DNA from: Kluyvera sp040932435
Lineage (GTDB): Bacteria > Pseudomonadota > Gammaproteobacteria > Enterobacterales > Enterobacteriaceae
Direction of reading: 5' to 3'
DNA: 64,000 nt
NCBI RefSeq assembly: GCF_040932435.1
Contig: NZ_JBFQGA010000004.1
Span: 248,001 to 312,000, forward strand
Below the pieces are notes generated by a model. It saw only the letters and a program-made list of their open reading frames with translations, was not told the origin of the DNA and made no database searches. This document shows positions 51,964-61,751 of this stretch, piece by piece (the first letter of the stretch is position 1; each line of letters starts with the position of its first letter). The position numbers and the translations under genes are program-made.

Positions 51964-52506
51964 TTACGGTAACAGGCTCTTGACGTCGATAGGCTTCGCT
52001 TCGTTCTCAGCTTCACCCTTATCTTTGCCGTCGATTGCCATACCCGCCATCCGGTAGAAGTTATATTCCGGGTATTTACCCGGACCGGAAATCAGCAGAT
52101 CCTCTTTTTCGTACACCAGATCCTGACGCTTGTATTCACCCAGTTCGAAGTCCGGGGTCAACTGAATCGCCGTGGTTGGGCACGCTTCTTCACACAGACC
52201 GCAGAAGATGCAGCGTGAGAAGTTAATACGGAAAAACTCCGGATACCAGCGGCCATCTTTGGTCTCTGCTTTTTGCAAAGAGATGCAGCCAACCGGGCAG
52301 GCTACTGCGCACAGGTTACAGGCCACGCAGCGCTCTTCACCGTCCGGATCGCGGGTTAACACGATACGGCCACGATAACGCGGCGGCAGATAAACCGGCT
52401 CTTCCGGGTACATTTGCGTTTCGCGTTTAGCGAACGCATGCAGGCCAATCATCCAGATACTACGTATCTGGGTGCCGGCACCGACAATAATATCTTTTAA
52501 GGTCAT
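51964..52506 (-). CDS. nuoI: NADH-quinone oxidoreductase subunit I
   Basis: Peripheral-arm subunit holding two [4Fe-4S] clusters (N6a and N6b) that carry electrons towards NuoB. 180 residues. The two ferredoxin motifs are CVACNLCAVACPVGCI and CIFCGLCEEACPTTAI. 14 bp after nuoH. Confidence 0.97.
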   Translation of the reverse strand: MTLKDIIVGAGTQIRSIWMIGLHAFAKRETQMYPEEPVYLPPRYRGRIVLTRDPDGEERCVACNLCAVACPVGCISLQKAETKDGRWYPEFFRINFSRCIFCGLCEEACPTTAIQLTPDFELGEYKRQDLVYEKEDLLISGPGKYPEYNFYRMAGMAIDGKDKGEAENEAKPIDVKSLLP

Positions 52507-52520
52507 GGTCTCATCGCCCC

Positions 52521-53498
52521 TTATGGCTGCTGCCAGAGAATGACAGCCGCCGTTACCAACAAGTTAATCAGCGTCAGCGGCAGGCACACTTTCCAGCCGA
52601 AGGACATTACCTGGTCATAACGCGGACGCGGTAATGAGGCGCGAATCAAAATGAACATCATCATGAAGAACGCGGTTTTAATCGCGAACCAGATGAATGG
52701 TGGTAAGAACGGGCCCTGCCAGCCGCCGAAGAACAGCGTCACGATAAGCGCGGACACGGTAACGATACCGATGTATTCACCGACGAAGAACAGACCGAAC
52801 TTCATCCCCGAGTATTCGATGTGATAACCATCGGCCAGTTCCTGCTCGGCTTCCGGTTGGTCAAACGGGTGACGGTGACAAACTGCCACGCCCGCGATCG
52901 CAAAGGTCACAAAGCCAAAGAACTGCGGGATAACGTTCCACAGATGTTCTTGGTTATTGACGATGTCGGTCATATTGAATGAACCGGCCTGCGCCACCAC
53001 CCCCATCAGGGAAAGACCTAAGAACACTTCGTAGCTCAGCGTCTGTGCGGAAGCACGCATCGCCCCTAGCAAAGAGTATTTGTTGTTGCTCGACCAGCCG
53101 GCGAACAGCACCGCGTACACCGCCAGACCCGCCATCATCAGGAAGAATAAAATCCCGATGTTAAGGTCGGCGACCACCCAGCTTGGGCTGACCGGCACAA
53201 TGGCGAAGGCCAGCAGCAGCGAGGTGAAGGCAATAACCGGCGCCAGCGTAAAGATCATGCGGTCCGAGAATTTCGGTACCCAGTCCTCTTTAAAGAACAT
53301 TTTGATCATGTCGGCAACGAGCTGGAGTGAACCACCCCAACCCACGCGGTTTGGCCCGTAACGGTTCTGGAACAACCCCAGGAGGCGACGTTCGCCGAAG
53401 CTCATGAACGCCCCGCAGGTGACAACCACCAGCAGGATGACCACCGCTTTGACGATGCTAATGAGGATCTCAATCAGATCCGGCGTTAACCAACTCAT
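52521..53498 (-). CDS. nuoH: NADH-quinone oxidoreductase subunit H
   Basis: Membrane subunit at the junction of the two arms that builds the quinone pocket. 325 residues, eight helices. Conserved text FGERRLLGLFQNRYGPNRVG and RHPFDQPEAEQELADGYH (the acidic loop coupling quinone reduction to proton movement). Its start overlaps the nuoG stop. Confidence 0.97.
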   Translation of the reverse strand: MSWLTPDLIEILISIVKAVVILLVVVTCGAFMSFGERRLLGLFQNRYGPNRVGWGGSLQLVADMIKMFFKEDWVPKFSDRMIFTLAPVIAFTSLLLAFAIVPVSPSWVVADLNIGILFFLMMAGLAVYAVLFAGWSSNNKYSLLGAMRASAQTLSYEVFLGLSLMGVVAQAGSFNMTDIVNNQEHLWNVIPQFFGFVTFAIAGVAVCHRHPFDQPEAEQELADGYHIEYSGMKFGLFFVGEYIGIVTVSALIVTLFFGGWQGPFLPPFIWFAIKTAFFMMMFILIRASLPRPRYDQVMSFGWKVCLPLTLINLLVTAAVILWQQP

Positions 53499-56221
53499 TG
53501 CTGTGCCTCCTGCAGATTTTCAAGACGCGCACCTGCCAGCACCGGAGCAATACCCGGCATGCCCATTGGCAAACCAACCTGCCCTGCTACCAGCCCGCTG
53601 GAAATGACCAGCGGCAGCGTGACGGTCTGACCTTCATAGCTAAACGCCATGGTCGCGCCCGCGTTTACGCCAAGCGCCGCGGCGTCTGCCGGGTTAAGCT
53701 TGAGGTAAGGCTGCGGCATACGCGTCTGGAAGACCGGCGCGCGCTGTGACATTTCGTCACTACCAAACAGATGGTAGTACGGCGCCACGCGCCATTTTCC
53801 GGCTTCCGCCTGGAAACTGGCCGGTACGCTGTTGAAATAGTCCAACCCGCTTTCTGTCGCTTCAATCAGACGCACGCCCGGATCGCCGTGACGCAGTTTG
53901 CCGCCCACTTCAGCCTGGAACTTGTTCCACGCCTGCGGGGAGTTCCAGCCTGGAGCCCATGCAAATGGGATCTGCGAACGCGGTGCGTCCGGCTGGTTGT
54001 TCCCTTCCATTGAGAAGGCGAACATGGTGTCTTTATCCTGCGGCTGACGCGGTTCGTGCACGCTGATGTTGGCGCGCATCGCCGTACGACCAGAATAACG
54101 GTGCGGTTCACGCGCCAGTTTCTGACCACGAATGCGGAAGCTTGCGTCCGGCGCGGCATCTTTAATGCCTGCCAACTGCGGCAGCGCGGCAACAGCGGCG
54201 TCAATCACGTGATCCAACTGCGTCCAGTCAATCTGACGATTTTCCAGGGTGCTGTGCAGGGAGTGCAGCCAGCGCCAGCTTTCCAGCATGATGGTTTTGC
54301 TGTCGTAGTAGCTTGGGTCATACACTTGGAAGAAGCGCTGTGCGCGGCCTTCGTTGTTGATGACCGTGCCGTCGCTTTCGGCAAAGCTCGCCGCCGACAG
54401 CACCAGATGCGCATGGTCCATAATCGCCGTACGCTGATGGTCAATCACCATTACCAGCGGCGCTTTGTCCAGGGCTGCGTTAACGCGGCTCGCTGAAGCG
54501 TGACGATGCAGGTCGTTTTCCAGCACGATAACCGCGTCGGCCGCGCCGCTTTCCAGCTCGTCCAGTGCGTCATCGAGTGAGCCACCGCCAATCATACCAA
54601 GGCCAACGCTGTTGACCGCGCGCGCAATCATTGTCACGCCAACGTCAGAACCACGCGCTTTCAACGCCTTCGCCACGTTAGCAGCCGCCTGAATGACTTC
54701 AGCGCTACCGGCGTTGGTGCCGAAAACAATCAGCGGTTTTTTCGCGCCAGACAGCGCTTGGACGATAACGTCGATTTTGCCCTGCAGATCGCGGTCGATG
54801 CCGTCAACCGCCGGCGCGTTGTTATCCAGCGCATGCGCAATGGCAAAGCCTAAACGCGCCTGGTCTTCTACCGGTGCGCGGTAGGTCCACGCGGCGATAT
54901 CGTCCAGACGGGTGTCGTCAACGTTGGTCACGAACAGCGGGTGTTTGGCACGCTGGCCGATGTTGAGGATCGCCGCAATCTGCCAGTCGGCCACTTTCTG
55001 TGCCGCCGCCATCTCGCGCGCTTTACCTTTCACCGCCTGACGCACAGCCAGTGCCACGCGGGCGCCGGTTTGGGTAATGTCTTCGCCCAGCACCAATACC
55101 GCATCATAAGATTCAATCTCACGCAGCGCTGGCGTATGAATGCCGCCTTCGCGCAGTACTTTCAGCGCCAGCTGCAAACGTTCCTGCTCACCTTTGGCGA
55201 TGCCGGTATAGAAGTTATCCGCACCCACCAGTTCACGCAGCGCGAAGTTGCTTTCAACGCTGGCGCGCGGGGAGCCGATACCAATCACTTTCTTCGACTG
55301 GCGCAGAATATCCGCCGCGCCCTGCATCGCTTGTTCAGCGTTTAGGGTAATGAGGTCATCGCCACGGCGCTGAACCGGCTGACGCGGACGGTCTTTCAGG
55401 TTCACATAGCCATAGCCGAAACGACCACGGTCGCAGAGGAAATAGTGGTTAACGGTACCGTTGTAACGGTTTTCGATACGACGCAGTTCGCCGTAGCGCT
55501 CACCCGGGCTAGTGTTACAGCCAATGGAGCACTGCTGGCAGATGCTTGGCGCAAACTGCATGTCCCATTTACGGTTGTAACGCTCGGAGTGCGTTTTATC
55601 GGTGAAGACGCCGGTCGGGCAAATTTCGACCAAGTTACCGGAGAATTCGCTCTCCAGCGTACCGTCTTCCGGACGACCGAAGTAGACGTTGTCATGCGCG
55701 CCGTATACACCAAGATCGGTGCCGTCAGCATAGTCTTTGTAATAACGCACACAGCGGTAGCAGGCGATGCAGCGGTTCATTTCGTGAGAGATGAACGGCC
55801 CCAGATCCTGGTTACGGTGGGTACGCTTAGTAAAGCGATAGCGACGGAAGCTGTGACCGGTCATCACGGTCATATCCTGAAGGTGGCAGTTGCCGCCCTC
55901 TTCACAGACCGGACAATCGTGCGGGTGGTTGGTCATCAACCACTCCACCACGCTTTCACGGAACTGCTTCGCTTCTGCGTCGTCGATTGAAATAAAAGTA
56001 CCATCGGTTGCCGGGGTCATGCAGGACATGACCAAGCGACCACGCGTGTCTTCCGCGTTTTGATATTGCTTCACCGCACACTGGCGGCAAGCACCGACGC
56101 TGCCTAGCGCCGGGTGCCAGCAAAAATACGGAATATCAAGGCCCATAGAGAGACATGCCTGTAACAGGTTATCCGCTCCGTTGACCTCGTATTCTTTGCC
56201 GTCTACATGAATCGTAGCCAT
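53495..56221 (-). CDS. nuoG: NADH-quinone oxidoreductase subunit G
   Basis: Largest peripheral subunit, carrying one [2Fe-2S] and several [4Fe-4S] clusters on the path from NuoF. ATG 56221 gives 908 residues, the E. coli length; GGAAG stands eight bases before it. An ATG two codons earlier is also possible. Cluster motifs: SVGACRQCAVKQ, CPVCEEGGNC, CIACYRCVRYY, the HxxxC region, and the N7 motif CQQCSIGCN. The molybdopterin-type fold beyond residue 220 is structural. Confidence 0.97.
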   Translation of the reverse strand: MATIHVDGKEYEVNGADNLLQACLSMGLDIPYFCWHPALGSVGACRQCAVKQYQNAEDTRGRLVMSCMTPATDGTFISIDDAEAKQFRESVVEWLMTNHPHDCPVCEEGGNCHLQDMTVMTGHSFRRYRFTKRTHRNQDLGPFISHEMNRCIACYRCVRYYKDYADGTDLGVYGAHDNVYFGRPEDGTLESEFSGNLVEICPTGVFTDKTHSERYNRKWDMQFAPSICQQCSIGCNTSPGERYGELRRIENRYNGTVNHYFLCDRGRFGYGYVNLKDRPRQPVQRRGDDLITLNAEQAMQGAADILRQSKKVIGIGSPRASVESNFALRELVGADNFYTGIAKGEQERLQLALKVLREGGIHTPALREIESYDAVLVLGEDITQTGARVALAVRQAVKGKAREMAAAQKVADWQIAAILNIGQRAKHPLFVTNVDDTRLDDIAAWTYRAPVEDQARLGFAIAHALDNNAPAVDGIDRDLQGKIDVIVQALSGAKKPLIVFGTNAGSAEVIQAAANVAKALKARGSDVGVTMIARAVNSVGLGMIGGGSLDDALDELESGAADAVIVLENDLHRHASASRVNAALDKAPLVMVIDHQRTAIMDHAHLVLSAASFAESDGTVINNEGRAQRFFQVYDPSYYDSKTIMLESWRWLHSLHSTLENRQIDWTQLDHVIDAAVAALPQLAGIKDAAPDASFRIRGQKLAREPHRYSGRTAMRANISVHEPRQPQDKDTMFAFSMEGNNQPDAPRSQIPFAWAPGWNSPQAWNKFQAEVGGKLRHGDPGVRLIEATESGLDYFNSVPASFQAEAGKWRVAPYYHLFGSDEMSQRAPVFQTRMPQPYLKLNPADAAALGVNAGATMAFSYEGQTVTLPLVISSGLVAGQVGLPMGMPGIAPVLAGARLENLQEAQQ

Positions 56222-56251
56222 TAGCATGCTTCCAAATTAAAAAACGTTAAA

Positions 56252-57589
56252 TCACCAGCGCGTTTTAAGCAGGTTTGGCTGAATCCCATGAATCGCATGG
56301 GTATTGCTGAACTGCTGCTTAATGCCTGCCTCGAATTCGTCGCGGAAATATTTAATGGCGCTCTGCAGCGGTTCTACCGCACCAGGCGCATGCGCGCAGA
56401 AGGTTTTGCCCGGACCTAAGAATCGACACAGTTGCTCAAGTGTCTCGATATCGCCAGGTTGGCCTTCTCCCCGCTCAATAGCGCGCAGAATTTTCACGCT
56501 CCACGGCAGGCCGTCACGACATGGCGTACACCAGCCGCAGGACTCACGGGCGAAGAACTCTTCAAGGTTACGCACGAGGCCCACCATACCGATCTCATGA
56601 TCGACGGCCATCGCCAGCGCCGTACCCAGACGGCTTCCCGCTTTACCGATGCTTTCAAATTCCATCGGCAGGTCAAGGTGTGCTTCGGTGAGGAAGTCAG
56701 TCCCCGCGCCGCCAGGCTGCCAGGCTTTGAACTTCAGGCCATCGCGCATGCCGCCCGCGTAGTCTTCGAGGATTTCACGCGCTGTAGTGCCAAACGGCAG
56801 CTCCCATAAGCCCGGATTTTTTACCCGGCCAGAGAAGCCCATCAGCTTGGTGCCCGCGTCTTTGCTGGTAGAGATGTTCTGATACCATTCGACGCCGTTG
56901 GCCAGAATCGCCGGCACATTACACAGGGTTTCAACGTTGTTGACGCAGGTCGGCTTGCCCCATACGCCCGAGCTTGCCGGGAACGGCGGCTTGGAACGCG
57001 GGTTGGCGCGACGACCTTCGAGGGAGTTAATCAGCGCGGTTTCTTCACCGCAGATATAACGCCCGGCCCCGGTGTGCACGAACAGTTCGAAGTCGAACCC
57101 GGTGCCCATGATGTTTTTGCCAAGCAGCCCGGCTTCAGTCGCTTCTGCAATAGCGCGACGCAGATGTACCGCCGCTTCAATGTATTCACCGCGCAGGAAG
57201 ATGTAACCGCGATAGGCTTTCAGCGCAAACGCGGAAATCAGCATGCCTTCCACCAGCAGGTGCGGCAGCTGTTCCATCAGCAGGCGGTCTTTATAGGTGC
57301 CCGGCTCCATTTCATCGGCGTTACACAGCAGGTAACGGATGTTCATGGATTCGTCTTTCGGCATCAGGCTCCACTTCAAGCCAGTGGAAAAGCCCGCGCC
57401 GCCGCGCCCTTTCAGACCAGCGTCTTTGACCTGGTTGACGATTTCGTCAGGAGCCAGGCCGGTCAGTGCTTTACGTGCACCTTCGTAGCCGTTTTTGCTG
57501 CGATATTCATCCAGCCATACCGGCTGTTTGTCATCGCGTAGACGCCAAGTCAGCGGATGCGTTTCGGGAGTACGGATAACGGTTTTCAT
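56252..57589 (-). CDS. nuoF: NADH-quinone oxidoreductase subunit F
   Basis: NADH-binding subunit with FMN and the N3 [4Fe-4S] cluster, where electrons enter complex I. 445 residues. The FMN/NADH site is GLKGRGGAGFSTGLKW and YLLCNADEMEPGTYKD; cluster ligands are in ESCGWCTPCRDG plus a later cysteine (GKTFCAHAPG). The ATG shares a base with the nuoE stop. Confidence 0.97.
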   Translation of the reverse strand: MKTVIRTPETHPLTWRLRDDKQPVWLDEYRSKNGYEGARKALTGLAPDEIVNQVKDAGLKGRGGAGFSTGLKWSLMPKDESMNIRYLLCNADEMEPGTYKDRLLMEQLPHLLVEGMLISAFALKAYRGYIFLRGEYIEAAVHLRRAIAEATEAGLLGKNIMGTGFDFELFVHTGAGRYICGEETALINSLEGRRANPRSKPPFPASSGVWGKPTCVNNVETLCNVPAILANGVEWYQNISTSKDAGTKLMGFSGRVKNPGLWELPFGTTAREILEDYAGGMRDGLKFKAWQPGGAGTDFLTEAHLDLPMEFESIGKAGSRLGTALAMAVDHEIGMVGLVRNLEEFFARESCGWCTPCRDGLPWSVKILRAIERGEGQPGDIETLEQLCRFLGPGKTFCAHAPGAVEPLQSAIKYFRDEFEAGIKQQFSNTHAIHGIQPNLLKTRW

Positions 57590-58089
57590 TATTTATACCG
57601 CTCCAGTAGGTCAGGAATGCCTTCCGGCGTCAGATGCGCGTGAGTATCCTCATCGATCATCATGCTCGGCCCTTTATCGCAGTTCCCCAGACAGCAGGTC
57701 GGCAGCAGTGTAAAGCGACCGTCGAAGGTCGTCTGCCCCGGTTTGATGTCCAGTTTTTTCTCCAGCGCCGCCTGAATGCCCTGATAGCCGTTGATGTGAC
57801 ACACTACGCTGTCGCAGTAGCGGATCACATGACGACCAACGGGCTGACGGAAGATCTGGCTATAGAACGTCGCCACGCCTTCGACATCGCTCGCTGGAAT
57901 ATCCAGCAGCCCGGCGATCGCATGGATCGCGCCGTCTGGCACCCAGCCGCGCTGCTTTTGAACGATCTTCAGCGCTTCGATGGACGCCGCACGCGGGTCT
58001 TCGTAGTGGTGCTTCTCGTGCTCAATGGCTTCACGCTCTACCGCACTCAGCTCAAAGGCCTCGGATTGTGGTTGTTGATTCTCGTGCAT
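57589..58089 (-). CDS. nuoE: NADH-quinone oxidoreductase subunit E
   Basis: Peripheral subunit with the off-path [2Fe-2S] cluster N1a. ATG 58089 (MHENQQPQSEAF) gives 166 residues, as in E. coli. Cluster cysteines are in RYCDSVVCHINGYQG and LPTCCLGNCDKGP. The frame is open for another 119 codons upstream, but these read through the 3' end of nuoC in another frame and lack any family similarity. Confidence 0.97.
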   Translation of the reverse strand: MHENQQPQSEAFELSAVEREAIEHEKHHYEDPRAASIEALKIVQKQRGWVPDGAIHAIAGLLDIPASDVEGVATFYSQIFRQPVGRHVIRYCDSVVCHINGYQGIQAALEKKLDIKPGQTTFDGRFTLLPTCCLGNCDKGPSMMIDEDTHAHLTPEGIPDLLERYK

Positions 58090-58091
58090 AA

Positions 58092-59897
58092 TTAGCGGTC
58101 CACGTCTGACATAACAAAATCGATACTGCCCAGATGGACGATAAGGTCGGACACCAGGCTGCCACGTACCGCCACCGGGATCTGCTGCAGGTGCGCATAG
58201 CTCGGGGTACGAATACGGGTACGGTAACTCATGGTGCTGCCATCGCTGGTCAGGTAGTAACTGTTGATACCCTTGGTCGCTTCCACCATCTGGAAGGATT
58301 CTTGCGCCGGCATGACCGGGCCCCACGACACTTGCAGGAAGTGGGTGATCAGGGTTTCGATATGCTGCAGCGTGCGCTCTTTCGGCGGCGGCGTGGTCAG
58401 CGGGTGATCCGCTTTGAACGGGCCTTCCGGCATGTTTTTGAGGCACTGCTCAAGAATACGCAGGCTCTGGCGCAGCTCTTCGACTTTCAGCATCACGCGG
58501 GTATAGCAGTCGGACACGCCGCCGCCAACCGGGACTTCAAAGTCAAAGTTTTCGTAGCCAGAGTAAGGACGGGCTTTACGCACGTCAAAGTCGATGCCGG
58601 TGGCACGCAGCGCGGCGCCGGTACAGCCCCAGTCCAGCGCTTCTTTCTTACCGTACGCGGCAACGCCCTGCGAACGGCCTTTCAGGATGGTGTTGCGCAG
58701 TGCGGCTTTCTCGTAAGAGTCCAGACGCTTCGGCATCCAGTCGAGGAAATCACGCAGCAGTTTGTCCCAGCCGCGCGGCAGATCGTGGGCAACACCGCCG
58801 ATACGGAACCAGGCCGGGTGCATACGGAAACCGGTGATCGCTTCTACGACATCATAGATTTTCTGACGGTCGGTAAAGGCGAAGAATACCGGGGTCATCG
58901 CACCGACGTCCTGAATAAACGTCGAGATGTACAACAGGTGGCTGTTGATGCGGAACAGCTCAGAGAGCATTACGCGGATCACATTCACGCGGTCCGGCGT
59001 GGTGATCCCCGCCAGTTTTTCCACTGCCAGCACGTACGGCATTTCGTTGACGCAGCCGCCGAGGTACTCGATACGGTCGGTATACGGAATGTAGCTGTGC
59101 CAAGATTGACGCTCGCCCATTTTCTCAGCGCCACGGTGGTGGTAGCCGATGTCCGGTACGCAGTCGACAATCTCTTCGCCGTCCAACTGCAGGATAATAC
59201 GGAACGCACCGTGTGAAGACGGGTGGTTAGGACCGAGGTTGAGGAACATGAAGTCCTCGTTTTCGGTACCACGCTTCATGCCCCAGTCTTCTGGCTTGAA
59301 GGTCAGCGCTTCCATTTCCAGATCCTGCTTGGCTTTGGTCAGCTCAAACGGGTCGAATTCGGTGGCGCGCGCTGGGTAGTCTTTACGCAGCGGGTGACCT
59401 TCCCACGTCGGCGGCATCAACAGACGCGTCAGATGCGGGTGGCCGTTAAAGGTAATGCCAAACATTTCCCACGTTTCACGCTCATACCAGTTGGCATTCG
59501 GGAAAATTTTGGTGATGGTTGGAACATTCAGATCGTTTTCAGACAACGCCACCTTGAGCATGATGTCGCGATTGCGGTCTATTGAGATCAGGTGGTAGAA
59601 AACGGAAAAATCCGCGGCCGGTAAACCGTCGCGGTGGGTACGTAAACGTTCGTCCATGCCGTGCAGGTCGAACATCATGACGTAAGGTTTCGGCAGCTTT
59701 TTCAGGAAATCGACAATTTCGAGCAGCTGTTCGCGCTTAACCCAAACGACAGGAACCCCGGTGCGGGTAGCTTGGACGGAAAATGCATCCGGCCCAAAAC
59801 GGTTGCGCAGTTCGCCGATGACCGGATCATCCAGGTGATCGCGGGTTTGCCATGCGGCGGTTTCTTGCGCGGTTAAATCGGTCATATTGTTCACCAT
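58092..59897 (-). CDS. nuoC: NADH-quinone oxidoreductase fused subunit C/D
   Basis: Fusion of the 30-kDa (NuoC, about residues 1-190) and 49-kDa (NuoD, about 210-601) subunits, as in E. coli and relatives. NuoD forms the quinone chamber with NuoB; the conserved text is LNLGPNHPSSHGAFR (His at the quinone head), DIGYHHRGAEKMGE and the C-terminal GSIDFVMSDVDR. 601 residues, family length. Three bases separate its stop from the nuoE start; 92 bp separate it from nuoB. Confidence 0.97.
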   Translation of the reverse strand: MVNNMTDLTAQETAAWQTRDHLDDPVIGELRNRFGPDAFSVQATRTGVPVVWVKREQLLEIVDFLKKLPKPYVMMFDLHGMDERLRTHRDGLPAADFSVFYHLISIDRNRDIMLKVALSENDLNVPTITKIFPNANWYERETWEMFGITFNGHPHLTRLLMPPTWEGHPLRKDYPARATEFDPFELTKAKQDLEMEALTFKPEDWGMKRGTENEDFMFLNLGPNHPSSHGAFRIILQLDGEEIVDCVPDIGYHHRGAEKMGERQSWHSYIPYTDRIEYLGGCVNEMPYVLAVEKLAGITTPDRVNVIRVMLSELFRINSHLLYISTFIQDVGAMTPVFFAFTDRQKIYDVVEAITGFRMHPAWFRIGGVAHDLPRGWDKLLRDFLDWMPKRLDSYEKAALRNTILKGRSQGVAAYGKKEALDWGCTGAALRATGIDFDVRKARPYSGYENFDFEVPVGGGVSDCYTRVMLKVEELRQSLRILEQCLKNMPEGPFKADHPLTTPPPKERTLQHIETLITHFLQVSWGPVMPAQESFQMVEATKGINSYYLTSDGSTMSYRTRIRTPSYAHLQQIPVAVRGSLVSDLIVHLGSIDFVMSDVDR

Positions 59898-59989
59898 TGC
59901 AAAAGTTCGTGGTGACTGCCGGGCGTGGCTTCGCGCTGTTGTATGTTGATATGCGAAGTAAACAATCTGCCACTGCCCGCAGGCGCAAA

Positions 59990-60664
59990 TTAAATCTCGT
60001 CCGGAGAACGGAGATTCGTCACAGCAATACGTTCGCCGCGTTTACGCTCGCGTTCCGACTGCATATTGGCGCGATAAACGCCCTGATCGCCAACCACCCA
60101 CGAGAGAGGACGGCGCTCTTTACCAATCGATTCTTGCAGTAGCATCAGCGCCTGCATGTAGGCTTCCGGACGCGGTGGGCAGCCAGGAATATAAACATCG
60201 ACCGGGATAAACTTATCGACACCCTGAACTACCGAGTAGATGTCGTACATGCCGCCGGAGTTTGCACAGGCGCCCATGGAGATTACCCACTTGGGTTCCA
60301 GCATCTGGTCATACAGGCGCTGAATAACTGGGGCCATTTTGGTAAAGCAGGTACCGGCAACTACCATCAGGTCAGCCTGACGTGGAGATGCACGCAGTAC
60401 TTCTGCACCAAAACGCGCAACGTCATGCACAGCCGTGAATGACGTCACCATTTCAACGTAGCAGCAAGAAAGGCCGAAGTTGTAAGGCCAGATTGAGTTC
60501 TTACGACCCCAGTTAACCATGTCATGCAGCGCGTGTTCGAGTTTCCCCATGTACACGCTTTTATTCACTTCCTGCTCGAGGGGATCGGTCACAATCTCCT
60601 GTTTCTGCAGGGGATAACGGTCGTTCTCACCGTTAGGATCTATGCGGGTGAGCGTATAATCCAT
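59990..60664 (-). CDS. nuoB: NADH-quinone oxidoreductase subunit B
   Basis: Carries cluster N2, the final [4Fe-4S] centre that reduces quinone. 224 residues, slightly longer than E. coli (220). The unusual tandem cysteines are in GLSCCYVEM, with the other ligands in SMGACANSGGM and YIPGCPPRPEA. 15 bp after nuoA. Confidence 0.97.
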   Translation of the reverse strand: MDYTLTRIDPNGENDRYPLQKQEIVTDPLEQEVNKSVYMGKLEHALHDMVNWGRKNSIWPYNFGLSCCYVEMVTSFTAVHDVARFGAEVLRASPRQADLMVVAGTCFTKMAPVIQRLYDQMLEPKWVISMGACANSGGMYDIYSVVQGVDKFIPVDVYIPGCPPRPEAYMQALMLLQESIGKERRPLSWVVGDQGVYRANMQSERERKRGERIAVTNLRSPDEI

Positions 60665-60679
60665 CTTATTGCCTCGCTT

Positions 60680-61120
60680 TTACTGCGTATTACGGTTAGT
60701 GACACTGTCGGTTTCTGGGTTTACCAGCGTGCGACGAGAACGCGAAGGCGTCCAATCCAGCGCGCCAATACGTACGAGGTAAACCAGACCAGCCAGCAGC
60801 ACAAATATGAAAATGGCAGCCTCAATAAAGCCAACCCAGCCGCTTTCGCGAATGGAGGTTGACCAGGCGTACAGGTAGAGCGCTTCCACGTCGAAGATGA
60901 CGAAGAACATTGCGACCAGATAAAACTTAGCCGACAGGCGCAGACGAGCGGAACCAACCGAGTCGATACCTGACTCAAACGGAGTGTTTTTGCTTCTGGC
61001 GCGCGCACGACCGCCAAGGTACCAGCCGCCGATTAACATCAAGCAGCAAAGGCCAATGGCAATGATCAGAAATATAGCGAATGCCCAGTGATGGGCGATG
61101 ATTTCAGTGGATGTTGACAT
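60680..61120 (-). CDS. nuoA: NADH-quinone oxidoreductase subunit A
   Basis: Three-helix membrane subunit at the arm junction and first gene of the operon. I choose ATG 61120 (146 residues); a TTG two codons upstream is the alternative. The conserved loop is NTPFESGIDSVGSARLRLSAKFY and the second helix text MFFVIFDVEALYLYAW. A weak GGTAAAG precedes it. The E. coli operon responds to oxygen and nitrate; I could not assign those sites here. Confidence 0.95.
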   Translation of the reverse strand: MSTSTEIIAHHWAFAIFLIIAIGLCCLMLIGGWYLGGRARARSKNTPFESGIDSVGSARLRLSAKFYLVAMFFVIFDVEALYLYAWSTSIRESGWVGFIEAAIFIFVLLAGLVYLVRIGALDWTPSRSRRTLVNPETDSVTNRNTQ

Positions 61121-61751
61121 ACACAAAGCTTTACCAAATAGGTAGCATTACCACCTCTGCTCTTACCGGCAGATGGACGCTACATGGTTCATGGGGAGGA
61201 TTAAAAAACCTACAAACAGCCCAATTCGAAACATAGACCGCAAAATGTTGAGGTTTTTTACTCCTTTCGATAACCTTTTGTCAACTTTAACAAAAGTTTC
61301 CTCACATTAATTTACATCTGCGACACTTCATTAACATTACGTGCCCTTTGACTCAATTCGCTTCAGTAGACCTTACGGATTACCTGATGGTGAATCGTGT
61401 CCGTTTTGCAGCTATGACAGGTATTACCCATCTATTTTGACAGGAATTTCTAATGATTCCTCCCCCCATTGAGGAGTATTTTCTTGATCTAAGACACGCT
61501 TTTGTTAATTCGACCAGTAAAACGGCAACAATCCATCCGTTTTTTTAACATTAGCAGGAGATATGAGATTACGTTTGATGATAGCGCACCAGAATCATGT
61601 GTTAATTCTAATTGCATGATTGTTATCACATTTTATAACTTATTATTTTAATCCGGCCGAAAAAGCACAAAAAAAGAACCGCAAACTGTTTTTTCTTCGT
61701 CTACGATTCTTTTTTGCACTTACATTTTGTTACTACATTTTAGCCACAACG
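61121..61751. other. nuo operon regulatory and leader region
   Basis: 631 bases between nuoA and the lrhA stop, AT-rich beyond 61230. Close to nuoA a long inverted repeat stands out: GGATTAAAAAACCT (61198-61211) against AGGTTTTTTACTCC (61251-61264), 13 of 14 positions pairing. Several TTAAT/TTAACA runs resemble ArcA or Fnr half-sites but are too weak to call. A 70-codon frame starting in 61620 and running into lrhA is not convincing. Confidence 0.5.

Noticed and set aside
58090..58446. 119-codon upstream extension of nuoE
   Set aside because: It is the shifted frame of the nuoC 3' end and has no NuoE similarity.
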